DNA of 64,000 nucleotides from Halosimplex salinum (GTDB taxonomy: Archaea > Halobacteriota > Halobacteria > Halobacteriales > Haloarculaceae): positions 20,969-84,968 of the forward strand of contig NZ_QWGG01000008.1 in assembly GCF_003730195.1 (NCBI RefSeq), written 5' to 3'. The notes below the pieces were generated by a model, which saw only the letters and a list, made by a program, of their open reading frames with translations, was not told the DNA's origin and did no database searches. Position 1 is the first letter of the stretch. Each line of letters begins with the position of its first letter. The position numbers were made by a program, and so were the translations under genes. Positions 53,465 through 61,421 of the stretch are shown piece after piece.

Positions 53465-53486
53465 AGTGGCTAACATATTCGCCACT
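53465..53486. promoter_or_regulatory. Inverted repeat before the HTH-10 regulator
   Basis: AGTGGC-(10 bases)-GCCACT, centred about 50 bases before ATG 53526. Candidate operator. Confidence 0.4.
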
Positions 53487-53525
53487 GGTGTTATTCTGAG
53501 TGGTCCGCTAGGGGAGCTACCGGTA

Positions 53526-54167
53526 ATGCCCCACGCGAAACTCACCATCGACATCCCGGAGCACACCTGGATCGGCGACATCTCCGCCGCCCATCCGGAG
53601 CTAGTGTTCCAGGTCGTCACCAGCATCCCGGGAGACGGGACCGGGATCGGGCTCGTCCGACTCGTCGCGACCGATCCGCTGCCGATCATCACCGACATCC
53701 AGGACCGGGACGACGTCGAGAGCCTCGAACTGCTCTGGAAACACGACGACGAGGCGCTCCTCCAGATACAGACGGTGAACCCGCTCCCGCTCCTCCCGGT
53801 CTGGCGGGCCGGCGTCCCGCTCAAGATGCCCTTCGACATCCAGAACGGGCAGGCGACGTGGGAGGTGACGACGTCGACGAGCCGCCTCTCGAACCTCCGC
53901 ACGCAACTCGACGACCTCGGGATCTCCTTTGCCATCGAACACGTCCGTGAGATCGACGCGAGCCAGGCGGACCGCCTGCTGACCGACCGCCAGCAGGAGG
54001 TGCTGCTGGCCGCGGTCGAAGCGGGGTACTACCGCGCGCCCCGGGAGGCGACGCTGGGCGACGTGGCCGACGCGCTCGGCGTCGCGAACGCGACGTGCAG
54101 CGACGTGCTCCATCGCGCCGAGGGCCACATCGTCGACTGGTTCGTCGACGAACACGTGGACGTGTAA
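53526..54167 (+). CDS. HTH-10 (Bat-like) transcription regulator
   Basis: 213 residues starting MPHAKLTIDIPEHTWIGDIS. N-terminal sensory domain, then HTH-10: LTDRQQEVLLAAVEAGYYRAP, ATLGDVADALGVANATCSDVLHRAEGHIV. ATG 53526 fits the family start; the longer frame reaches into the inverted repeat. Divergent from the RND gene, a likely target. Confidence 0.87.
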   Translation: MPHAKLTIDIPEHTWIGDISAAHPELVFQVVTSIPGDGTGIGLVRLVATDPLPIITDIQDRDDVESLELLWKHDDEALLQIQTVNPLPLLPVWRAGVPLKMPFDIQNGQATWEVTTSTSRLSNLRTQLDDLGISFAIEHVREIDASQADRLLTDRQQEVLLAAVEAGYYRAPREATLGDVADALGVANATCSDVLHRAEGHIVDWFVDEHVDV

Positions 54168-54250
54168 AATCGGCGGGACGGCGGCTCGTGGCGACGACGG
54201 CTCGTAACGACGGTGGCTCACGAGGCGGTGAACGTGCCGCGGGAGTGCGA

Positions 54251-54775
54251 TTACGACTCTCGACGCGCACGGACGAACGCGCGTCTGAGGACGGTGAGGA
54301 GGACGTACGTCTCGTACTTCTGGGTCCGGCAGTGTTCGCAGGGTTGCATGTCCGCGACGATCTCCTCGATCGAGTCGTCGTACTCGTCGGTGAGGGTGGT
54401 CAGCGCGTCGGTGATCTGGGGCTGGACGGCGTCGACCATCTCCGCGACCGCGGCGTCGGCCGAGTCCGGCAGGGAGTACGAGAGGACGATCGTGTTCGCG
54501 TGATAGTACTTGGTCGTGCCGCCGCGGCCCTCCTCGAACCGGACGACGTCGACCAGCCCGGCGTCACGGAGCTCGTTGATGTGGTGTCGGACGGTGTTCT
54601 CCGTCCGGTCGACACCGCGGTCCGCGAGTCGCTCGTGGACCTCCCCCGCGGTCCGCGCCTCGTCGGAGAGGATGTCGAGCACCATCGCTCGCATCGGCTC
54701 GTCGATGGCGTCCGAGACCCTGGTGTCCCTGACCGCGATGTCTTCGATCTGCCCGTCGCGAGGTGACGATGTCAT
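54251..54775 (-). CDS. ArsR-like winged-helix regulator with C-terminal CxxC
   Basis: 174 residues from ATG 54775. wHTH in residues 20-85: DEPMRAMVLDILSDEARTAGEV is too long to quote in full; key parts are ILSDEARTAGEVHERLADRG and TVRHHINELRDAGLVDVV, then a wing with GRGGTTKYYHANTI. The C-terminal helix carries MQPCEHCRTQKYET, a likely metal-binding CxxC. Divergent from the HMA/P-type ATPase operon, so likely its metal-responsive regulator. Confidence 0.83.
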   Translation of the reverse strand: MTSSPRDGQIEDIAVRDTRVSDAIDEPMRAMVLDILSDEARTAGEVHERLADRGVDRTENTVRHHINELRDAGLVDVVRFEEGRGGTTKYYHANTIVLSYSLPDSADAAVAEMVDAVQPQITDALTTLTDEYDDSIEEIVADMQPCEHCRTQKYETYVLLTVLRRAFVRARRES

Positions 54776-54920
54776 ACGGGGATGGATGCGACCGCCCGGG
54801 AAAAATGCAGTGTGCGCTCTCACGACGAGGGAATCCCGGCAGCGACCCGCTCCCGGCCCCGCCGGGAAAGCACGAGACGACCCGTTTGACCGCTCCGACC
54901 GGTCGTCTCTGCGTTCAAAC

Positions 54921-54945
54921 ATATCATATAAAAAATACTTATGGC
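54921..54945 (+). promoter_or_regulatory. AT-rich promoter of the HMA/ATPase operon
   Basis: A run with CATATAAAAAATACTTA lies 26-50 bases before ATG 54971, the strongest TATA-like box in this area. The regulator at 54251-54775 is divergent and could bind here. Confidence 0.5.
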
Positions 54946-54970
54946 GATACGGGCGGTATCTAGCACTGTC

Positions 54971-55186
54971 ATGAGCCAAACGACCCAGTTCCGAGTGATG
55001 GACTTCGACTGTCCGACCTGCGCGAGCACGGTCGAGCGCGCCCTCTCGAACGTCGAGGGCGTCGAGGACGTCGAGATCCACTACACGACCGGGCGCGTCG
55101 AGATCCACTACGACGACGGCGTCGCCGACCCCGACACGTTCGCACAGACGATCGAGAACCAGGGGTACACGCCCCAGCCGGCCTGA
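54971..55186 (+). CDS. Heavy-metal-associated (HMA) domain copper chaperone
   Basis: 71 residues. Metal site MDFDCPTCAS (Cys14, Cys17) followed by VERALSNVEGVEDVEIHY, the ferredoxin-like fold of CopZ/Atx1. Differs from the GMxCxxC consensus by FDCPTC. Six bases upstream of the P-type ATPase; supplies metal to it. ATG 54971 is preferred over an earlier start. Confidence 0.9.
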   Translation: MSQTTQFRVMDFDCPTCASTVERALSNVEGVEDVEIHYTTGRVEIHYDDGVADPDTFAQTIENQGYTPQPA

Positions 55187-55192
55187 AACTCC

Positions 55193-57238
55193 ATGAAGGC
55201 GCGATCGATACGGCTGTACTATCGGAAGCACCGCAAAGCCGTCGTCACGGCGACGAGCGGGCTGCTCTACGGAGGCGGGTGGGGCGTCGGCTACCTCACC
55301 GGACTCGACACGGCGAGTGCCGCGATCCTCGTCCTCGCGACGGTCGTCGGCGGGTACGACATCGCCAGGACGGCCTACCACGAGGTGACGAACCGAACGC
55401 TCGGCATCAAGACCCTGGTGACGCTCGCGGCCGTGGGCGCCGTCGTCATCGGCGAGTACTGGGAAGCCGCGGCCGTCGTCTTCCTGTTCAGCCTCGGGAG
55501 CTACCTCGAAGGGCGGACGATGCGCAAGACGCGCACCGCCCTCCAGGAGCTACTCGAGCTCGCCCCGGACACCGCCACCGTCCGCCGCGACGGGCGACTG
55601 CAGGAAGTGCCCGCTCGCGAGGTCGAACCGGGGGAGGTCGTCGTCGTGAAACCCGGCGAGAAGATCCCGGTCGACGGGGACGTCGTCGACGGCGAGAGCG
55701 CGGTCAATCAGGCGCCGGTGACGGGCGAGAGCGCGCCCGTCCACAAGGCCGACGGAGACGAGGTGTACGCCGGTACGGTCAACCGGGAGGGGGCGCTCGA
55801 GGTCAGGACGACCGGCGCGGGGTCGGATACGACGCTGCAGCGGATCATCCGCCGCGTCGAGGAAGCCCAGGAGGCCCAGTCTCCGACGGCGAGCCTGATC
55901 GACCGGTTCGCGACGTACTACACGCCGGCCGTCGTCGCGCTGGCCATTGGCGCGTACGCGGTCACCCAGAACGCGATCCTGTCGCTGACGCTGCTGGTGA
56001 TCGGGTGTCCCGGCGCCCTCGTCATCGGGCCGCCGGTCAGCGTCGTCTCCGCCATCGGGAACGCCGCCCGGTCGGGCGTCCTGCTGAAGGGCGGCGAACA
56101 CCTCGAACGCGCCGGCACGATCGACCTCGTCGCCTTCGACAAGACGGGGACGCTCACGACGGGCGACCCCACCGTCGCCGACGTCGAGGGCTTCGGTAGC
56201 GACGACGACGAGGTGCTCGAACTCGCGGCGACCGCCGAGAAGAAGAGCGAACACCACCTCGCCGACGCCATCGTCGAGGCGGCCCGCGAGCGGCCGACGA
56301 CAGCGACCGACGGCGGCGAGCGGACCGCTGGTTCGCGAGGGTCGTCGACCCACCGGTCTGACGGCGCCACGGCGGCGGTTCGCGAGGGCGACGCGACTGC
56401 AGTTCGCGAGGCCGAGGCGAACGCCGGGGCGAGATCGATCCCCGACCCGGAGGCCTTCGAGGTGGTCGCCGGGAAAGGCGTCGTCGCCCGCGCCGACGGT
56501 CACGAGATCGTCGTCGGGAATCGCGCGCTGCTCGACGAGCGCGACGTCGAGATCGAAGAGGCCGTCGCGGAGTACGTCCGCGAGCGCGAAGAGCGCGGAG
56601 AGACGGCCGTCCACGTGGTCAGGGACGGGACCGTCGTCGGAGTGATAGCCATCCGTGACGAACTCCGAGCGGCCGCGCCCGCCGTCGTCGCGGACCTCCG
56701 GGCCGCCGGCATCGAGACGGTGATGCTCACCGGCGACAACGAACGCACGGCCGCCGCAGTCGCCAGGGAGGCCGGTTTCACCGGCCTCCGAAAACGTGGC
56801 GGCGACGCCGCCACGCAGGAGGTCGGCATCGACGACTACCGCGCCGAACTGCTCCCCGAGGACAAGCAGACCGCCGTCGAGGCGTATCAGGCCGACGGCC
56901 ACGTCGTCGCGATGGTCGGCGACGGCATCAACGACGCTCCCTCGCTCGCCACCGCCGACGTCGGTATCGCGATGGGCGCGGCGGGCACGGACACCGCCAT
57001 CGAGACGGCCGACGTGGCGCTGATGGCCGACGACCTCGAACGAATCCCGTACGCGGTCTCGCTCAGCAAGGCGACGCGGTGGAACGTCCTCGAGAACGTC
57101 GGCCTCGCGGTGGTGACCGTGACGGTGCTGCTCGCCGGCGTGCTCACGAGCTACGTCACACTCGCCACCGGGATGCTCGTCCACGAGGCCAGCGTCCTCG
57201 CCGTCATCCTCAACGGGATGCGACTGCTCCGGTACTGA
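55193..57238 (+). CDS. Heavy-metal P-type ATPase with CPG membrane motif
   Basis: 681 residues, no N-terminal HMA domain (it is the separate gene upstream). Actuator PVTGESAPV, phosphorylation DKTGTLTTGD (Asp316), hinge MVGDGINDAPSLATADVGIAM. The membrane metal site is Cys272-Pro-Gly274 (VIGCPGALVIG) instead of the CPC of most copper/zinc pumps. The nucleotide-binding domain reads SEHHLADAI where the family has SEHPLA, so the usual HP is HH. A 45-residue low-complexity insert (about 367-413) lies just after it. Metal specificity cannot be assigned from these motifs. Confidence 0.88.
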   Translation: MKARSIRLYYRKHRKAVVTATSGLLYGGGWGVGYLTGLDTASAAILVLATVVGGYDIARTAYHEVTNRTLGIKTLVTLAAVGAVVIGEYWEAAAVVFLFSLGSYLEGRTMRKTRTALQELLELAPDTATVRRDGRLQEVPAREVEPGEVVVVKPGEKIPVDGDVVDGESAVNQAPVTGESAPVHKADGDEVYAGTVNREGALEVRTTGAGSDTTLQRIIRRVEEAQEAQSPTASLIDRFATYYTPAVVALAIGAYAVTQNAILSLTLLVIGCPGALVIGPPVSVVSAIGNAARSGVLLKGGEHLERAGTIDLVAFDKTGTLTTGDPTVADVEGFGSDDDEVLELAATAEKKSEHHLADAIVEAARERPTTATDGGERTAGSRGSSTHRSDGATAAVREGDATAVREAEANAGARSIPDPEAFEVVAGKGVVARADGHEIVVGNRALLDERDVEIEEAVAEYVREREERGETAVHVVRDGTVVGVIAIRDELRAAAPAVVADLRAAGIETVMLTGDNERTAAAVAREAGFTGLRKRGGDAATQEVGIDDYRAELLPEDKQTAVEAYQADGHVVAMVGDGINDAPSLATADVGIAMGAAGTDTAIETADVALMADDLERIPYAVSLSKATRWNVLENVGLAVVTVTVLLAGVLTSYVTLATGMLVHEASVLAVILNGMRLLRY

Positions 57239-57319
57239 CTCGAACCCGACACCGAGAAGACGCGCAACACCGACTCGACACGGAACACCGACTCGGCACA
57301 ACATCCACACGACACAACA

Positions 57320-57976
57320 ATGACTGAAACAACGACCGCGACCGACTCGAACCGCGCTACGACCGACTGGGCCGTCGACTACGACGCCGACCCGATCGCG
57401 ATCCGCGACCCGGTGGCAGAAGCCCTCGGCGTCCTCGACCCCGGCGATCCGTTCGTCGTCACCTACGAGGACGCGGTGAAAGCGGCGGGCCACTCCTGTC
57501 CGACCGCCGCGGGCGCCTACCGGATCGTCCAGACCGGGCTCGACGCCCTCTACCCCGACGACCACCCCGTTCGGAGCGACATCGAGGTCCGGGTCGCAGG
57601 CCCCCGTGACGACGCGACCTACGGCGTGATGGGGCGCATCGTCTCGTACGTGACCGGCGCGGCCGAAGACGACGGGTTCGGCGGACTCGCCGGCGGCTAC
57701 GGCGGCCGGCGCGACCTCCTGACGTTCGACGCCTTCGAACCGGACAGCCCGGACCCGACGTTCCGCTTCCGGCGGACCGACACGGACGAGACTGTCGAGG
57801 TCTCCTACCACGTGCGCGACGTTCCTGACGGTGGGCCGGCGGTCGGACACCTCCAGCGGATTCTCGACGGGTCGGCGAGCGAGGAGCAGCGGAGCGCCTT
57901 CGCCGAGGCCTGGCACCGGCGCGTTCGGGTCGTCCTGACCCGGGACGCCCTGTTCACCGTCGAACAGATAGACTGA
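57320..57976 (+). CDS. FmdE-like zinc-site protein of the metal ATPase operon
   Basis: 218 residues. VKAAGHSCPTAAGAYRIV (His58, Cys60) matches the GHxCP active-site motif of the FmdE domain, which in formylmethanofuran dehydrogenase operons has a Cys/His metal site. The rest includes ATYGVMGRIVSYVTGAAEDDGFGGLAGG. This organism type has no methanogenesis genes visible here; linkage to the P-type ATPase (81-base gap) suggests metal delivery or sensing, which is inference. Confidence 0.7.
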   Translation: MTETTTATDSNRATTDWAVDYDADPIAIRDPVAEALGVLDPGDPFVVTYEDAVKAAGHSCPTAAGAYRIVQTGLDALYPDDHPVRSDIEVRVAGPRDDATYGVMGRIVSYVTGAAEDDGFGGLAGGYGGRRDLLTFDAFEPDSPDPTFRFRRTDTDETVEVSYHVRDVPDGGPAVGHLQRILDGSASEEQRSAFAEAWHRRVRVVLTRDALFTVEQID

Positions 57977-58053
57977 GCCGACTACGACGCTCGTTCGCAC
58001 CGGACGGGGCAGACGCTCTCGAATAGAGGCGCCGACGACACACCGGAATATCG

Positions 58054-58063
58054 TAGTATTGTG
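58054..58063 (+). promoter_or_regulatory. YAGTATTGTG motif, copy 4 (before the HTH gene)
   Basis: TAGTATTGTG, 47 bases before ATG 58110, followed by GCTTTAATCGG, a possible TATA box about 15 bases further. Suggests autoregulation of the HTH gene. Confidence 0.6.
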
Positions 58064-58109
58064 GAGTTCGGGAACAGCTTTAATCGGCTGGGCCCGCCTA
58101 CGTTTCGGT

Positions 58110-58529
58110 ATGGTGGTCGCTTCGGTGCGCGAAGACCTCGAACGGGACATGGGGTGTCTCGACCTGCTGGAGTGCATCCACGGGCTCAACGAGCGCGACC
58201 GGACCGTCTTTCAGATACTGCAACGGGCGGACGACCCGCTGACCGTCGACGACGTCGCGGACCGATCGGGGTGTGACCGGTCGACCGCGTATCGCTCGAT
58301 ATCACGACTTCTCGAGGCTGGCGTCGTCGTACAGCGGCAGGTAAACTACGACGACGGCGGGTACTACCACGTGTATCGACCGAGCACACCCGAGGAGGTC
58401 GCTCGCGACATGCGGCGACTGCTCAACGACTGGTACGCGACCGTCGCCCGGCTCGTTCAGGAGTTCGAGCATAACTGCGGCCGAGACACGGACGAGCGGA
58501 AGACTCAGTCGTTGCAGCACCGTTCCTGA
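58110..58529 (+). CDS. TrmB/MarR-like HTH regulator, candidate regulon controller
   Basis: 139 residues. Helix-turn-helix at about 35-75: LNERDRTVFQILQRADDPLT, VDDVADRSGCDRSTAYRSI then LLEAGVVVQRQ and a wing with GGYYHVYRPSTPEEVARDM. Cys in MGCLDLLECIHG, SGCDRS and HNCGRD could sense thiols or metals. It is followed by thioredoxin and DsbA-like genes and preceded by motif copy 4. A decayed paralogue may lie at 30240-30529. Likely DNA-binding; the signal is unknown. Confidence 0.82.
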   Translation: MVVASVREDLERDMGCLDLLECIHGLNERDRTVFQILQRADDPLTVDDVADRSGCDRSTAYRSISRLLEAGVVVQRQVNYDDGGYYHVYRPSTPEEVARDMRRLLNDWYATVARLVQEFEHNCGRDTDERKTQSLQHRS

Positions 58530-58557
58530 GCCGAGTCTGCCTCGTCTCGTGCGACGA

Positions 58558-58567
58558 CAGTATTGTG
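58558..58567 (+). promoter_or_regulatory. YAGTATTGTG motif, copy 5 (before thioredoxin)
   Basis: CAGTATTGTG, 48 bases before ATG 58615, followed directly by an AT-rich TATA-like run (AAAACTATACAAAATACATA). Confidence 0.65.
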
Positions 58568-58614
58568 AAAACTATACAAAATACATAAGTCGTCCCGGTG
58601 CGAACGGGACTCCG

Positions 58615-59025
58615 ATGGCTGACGATATCGAGGAGATCCGTCGACAGAAACTGGAGGAGCTGCGGAGTAGGGAGACGGACCGTGCCGACGAGTCGGAACC
58701 GCGGAGTCCGTCCGAACCGATATCGGTCGACGGAACCGAGGAGTTGACCGAGACTGTCACCGAGCACGACGTCGTGCTGGCCGACTTCTACGCCGACTGG
58801 TGCGGACCGTGCCAGATGCTCGAACCGGTCGTCGAGACGGTCGCCGCCGAGACCGACGCGACCGTGGCGAAAGTCGACGTCGACGCGAACCAGCAACTCG
58901 CCGCCGAGTACGGCGTCCGAGGCGTCCCGACGCTCGTCCTGTTCGCCGACGGACAGCCGGTCGAACGACTCGCCGGAATGCAGGACGAAGCACGGCTCCG
59001 CTCGGTGATCGAAGCGCACGCTTGA
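58615..59025 (+). CDS. Thioredoxin with acidic N-terminal extension
   Basis: 136 residues. A charged helical extension (MADDIEEIRRQKLEELRSRE, then acidic to residue 38) precedes the thioredoxin domain with FYADWCGPCQMLEP (Cys63, Cys66) and RGVPTLVLFADGQPVERLAG. Reduces disulfides or persulfides in the cytoplasm. Upstream motif copy 5. Likely part of the redox module that runs to the multicopper oxidase. Confidence 0.92.
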   Translation: MADDIEEIRRQKLEELRSRETDRADESEPRSPSEPISVDGTEELTETVTEHDVVLADFYADWCGPCQMLEPVVETVAAETDATVAKVDVDANQQLAAEYGVRGVPTLVLFADGQPVERLAGMQDEARLRSVIEAHA

Positions 59026-59190
59026 TCGGGCCTCGGCCGACGAACGCGCCGACACGGACCAGCACCTGTCGGCCCCGATGATCGAGGCTGTCGAAACCGC
59101 GGTGTCGTAGATAGCTCGAGGGAACAAACGTGATTCTCGGCCGGTAGATCGCAACGTCTATCAGACGATGCGAAGTGGTATTGGGCAACG

Positions 59191-59928
59191 ATGGATAGCA
59201 TGAGCAATATTACTCGGCGGCGAGCCCTGTTCGCTGGCGGCGGGATGCTCGCGTTCGGGGGCGGCGTCGGCTACGTCGCGTCGCGGTCCGGATCGAGCGA
59301 GCAGCACTACGTCCCGGCTACCTCTCACGGCAGCACTGAGACGACCGGTTTCGGCGTCGACCTCGCTGGACGGCCGATCGCGGGCGAGCGCGACGCCGAA
59401 GTGGACATCTACTACTGGACGGACTACCTGTGCCCGTTCTGCGAGCGATTCGAGACGGAGACGCTCCCCGAGATCGGTCGAAACCACCTCGACACCGGCG
59501 ACGCCCGCCTGGTGGTGCTGTCGTATCCGAACATCGGGGAGTACTCGATGCCGGCGGCGCTCTGGGGGCGGTGCGTGTGGTCACAGGTGGCCGACAGCGA
59601 CCCCGATGCGTTCTGGAACTGGCACTCGGCGGCCTTCGACGAACAGTCAGAGTCCGGGACGGACTGGGCCGACGACGAAACGTTCACGCAGGTCACCGAA
59701 CGGACGGACGGCGTGGACGCGTCCGCGGCCGAAACCTGCCGTGCGGAACGTGCCGACTCGATCCGGGAGAGCGTGGACGCGAATCTCGCCGTAGCCCAGG
59801 AGGCCGGGATTCAGGGGACGCCCGGGTTCGTCCTCTACAACCGGGAATCCGGGGCTGCTGGTAAGATGGTCGGGGCGCACCCCTACGAGAACTTCGCCGA
59901 CGCGATCGACCAGGTGACGGAGTCGTGA
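59191..59928 (+). CDS. Tat-exported DsbA-like thiol oxidoreductase
   Basis: 245 residues. Tat signal NITRRRALFAGGGMLAFGGG; a thioredoxin-fold with DIYYWTDYLCPFCERFETE (Cys81-Pro-Phe-Cys84) and the cis-Pro loop GIQGTPGFVLYN. Acts outside the membrane in disulfide formation or reduction. Its stop overlaps the start of the next gene (GTGA). Downstream are two Cys-pair membrane proteins that could re-oxidise or reduce it. Confidence 0.88.
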   Translation: MDSMSNITRRRALFAGGGMLAFGGGVGYVASRSGSSEQHYVPATSHGSTETTGFGVDLAGRPIAGERDAEVDIYYWTDYLCPFCERFETETLPEIGRNHLDTGDARLVVLSYPNIGEYSMPAALWGRCVWSQVADSDPDAFWNWHSAAFDEQSESGTDWADDETFTQVTERTDGVDASAAETCRAERADSIRESVDANLAVAQEAGIQGTPGFVLYNRESGAAGKMVGAHPYENFADAIDQVTES

Positions 59929-60470
59929 GCGGACCCCGCGCCAGCGCGAGTCGCGACTGGGCTCGCGGGCTCCGCGAGGCACTCGTCTACCCGCTCACGT
60001 CGGACGTGCGGTTGCTGTCGGCCGCCGTCGGGACAGTCCTCACGTACGTCGTCCTGGTGTTGAGCTCGTTTCCGCAGTTCTCGGTCCAGGTGCTCGCCAG
60101 CGATCCGACCGACGTCGTCTACGCGGTCAGCGCGCTCACGCGGGAAGTGTACCTGAGTACCGGTGCACTCGGGCTCGCCCTGGTCGCCGGGTACGCGGTA
60201 CTGACCGGCGTCGCGACCACCAACGCGCTCGCGCTGGTCCGCCGCGCACGTCGCCGCGGCGCGTCGACGATAGTCGGCGTCCTCCCCGGAGTGTTCGCCG
60301 CCGGCTGTGCGAGCTGTGGCGCGGGCGTACTCGGAGCGCTGGGCTTCGTCGGCGCGATGGCGGCGCTCCCGTTCGACGGCAACCTCCTCCGGGCCGGCGG
60401 GATCGCCCTGCTCCTCTTTTTCCTCGCCAGAGCGGGCGACCCGCGAACCTGCTCGGTCGACCCAGCGTGA
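59925..60470 (+). CDS. Membrane protein with CASC pair
   Basis: 181 residues from GTG 59925, about four helices. GVFAAGCASCGAGVLGALGF puts Cys128 and Cys131 in a membrane helix; a third Cys is near the end (RTCSV). The CxxC inside the bilayer next to a DsbA-like protein suggests a DsbB/CcdA/ScsB-type electron carrier role, or a metal path. No close family is recognised. Confidence 0.75.
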   Translation: MSGPRASASRDWARGLREALVYPLTSDVRLLSAAVGTVLTYVVLVLSSFPQFSVQVLASDPTDVVYAVSALTREVYLSTGALGLALVAGYAVLTGVATTNALALVRRARRRGASTIVGVLPGVFAAGCASCGAGVLGALGFVGAMAALPFDGNLLRAGGIALLLFFLARAGDPRTCSVDPA

Positions 60471-60551
60471 CCATGCGATGGAGCGATCGACGACGGACGA
60501 TCGAGAGAGGACGCATCTTGTGGACGCACTGGGCTCGACGGGGGCGCGTCG

Positions 60552-60971
60552 ATGACTGATCGGTCGCGTCCGCGACCCGGCAGGAGCGTCGGCGTCGGCG
60601 TCGTGACCTTCCTGCTGTTCGGGGTCGTGACCGGGCTGATCCCGAATCCGGTCTACGTTCGCATGGTAGATCGCACTCCGTTCGATTACCTGTTTCTCGT
60701 CGCCACGGCGACGTTCGCGGCCGCCTTCGTCTACCAGCGGTCGCTGACAGACGATCCGGTCGGGGACCGTTACGCCGCCGGCGGCGTCGTCGGCGGATTC
60801 CTGGCGTTCGGCTGCCCGATCTGTAACGCCCTGCTGCTGGCGCTGTTCAGTTCGTCGGCGCTGATGACGCACTTCGACCCGTTGCGACCGGCGCTCGGTG
60901 CGGTGAGCGTCGTCGCCTTCGGCGGACTCCTCTACTATCAGCGACGGCGCTGCGAGGCGTGTGGCCGCTGA
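60552..60971 (+). CDS. Membrane protein with CPIC pair
   Basis: 139 residues, about four helices. Cys88-Pro-Ile-Cys91 in FLAFGCPICNALLLALF within a helix and a terminal CEAC (Cys134, Cys137), four Cys in all. Resembles the previous protein in design. Candidate second half of a transmembrane thiol relay. 81-base gap from the previous gene; same strand. Confidence 0.75.
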   Translation: MTDRSRPRPGRSVGVGVVTFLLFGVVTGLIPNPVYVRMVDRTPFDYLFLVATATFAAAFVYQRSLTDDPVGDRYAAGGVVGGFLAFGCPICNALLLALFSSSALMTHFDPLRPALGAVSVVAFGGLLYYQRRRCEACGR

Positions 60972-61034
60972 TAGGTCACGCGTCACAGCACTCGCCGCGA
61001 AAGAGTCATCAGTGCTCTAGCGCTATTGTTCCGT

Positions 61035-61421
61035 ATGGAATATACTGTGCAGCAGCAGGTGGACGGCGAGTTCGACGACGTGGTCGAGCGAACGATCGAC
61101 GCCCTCGGCGACGAGGGATTCGGCGTCCTCTGTGACATCGACGTCCGGGCCACCTTCGCGGAGAAACTCGACGAGGAGTTCCGCCGGTACCGGATCCTCG
61201 GCGCGTGCAACCCGGCACTGGCACTCGAGGGGCTCGAGGAGGAGATCGAACTCGGCGCCCTCCTGCCCTGCAACGTCGTCGTCTACGAGCGGGACGACGG
61301 GGACGTCGTCGTGAGCGCCGTCGATCCGGAGCGGCTCGTGGGTCTCGCCGGGAACGACGAACTCGACTCGATCGCCGAGGAGGTCGGCGACCGGTTCGAG
61401 CGCGTCCTCGGGTCGCTGTGA
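61035..61421 (+). CDS. DUF302 family protein
   Basis: 128 residues, no signal peptide. DUF302 features: EYTVQQQVDGEFDDVVERTI, EGFGVLCDIDVRATFAEKL, RYRILGACNPALALEGL and LLPCNVVVYE with conserved Cys. Family may bind metals or thiols in redox contexts. Overlaps the multicopper oxidase start by 4 bases. ATG 61035 fits. Confidence 0.88.
   Translation: MEYTVQQQVDGEFDDVVERTIDALGDEGFGVLCDIDVRATFAEKLDEEFRRYRILGACNPALALEGLEEEIELGALLPCNVVVYERDDGDVVVSAVDPERLVGLAGNDELDSIAEEVGDRFERVLGSL

Noticed and set aside
55550..58189. 879-residue open frame opposite the P-type ATPase and FmdE-like gene
   Set aside because: Shadow of well-supported plus-strand genes; composition Val/Arg/Gly-rich without motifs.
59170..59185. 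Further copy of the YAGTATTGTG motif before the DsbA-like gene (GGTATTGGGC)
   Set aside because: Only six or seven positions match; kept out of the motif set.
60473..60556. 27-codon frame between the two Cys-pair membrane proteins
   Set aside because: Too short, Arg-rich, no feature to support it.
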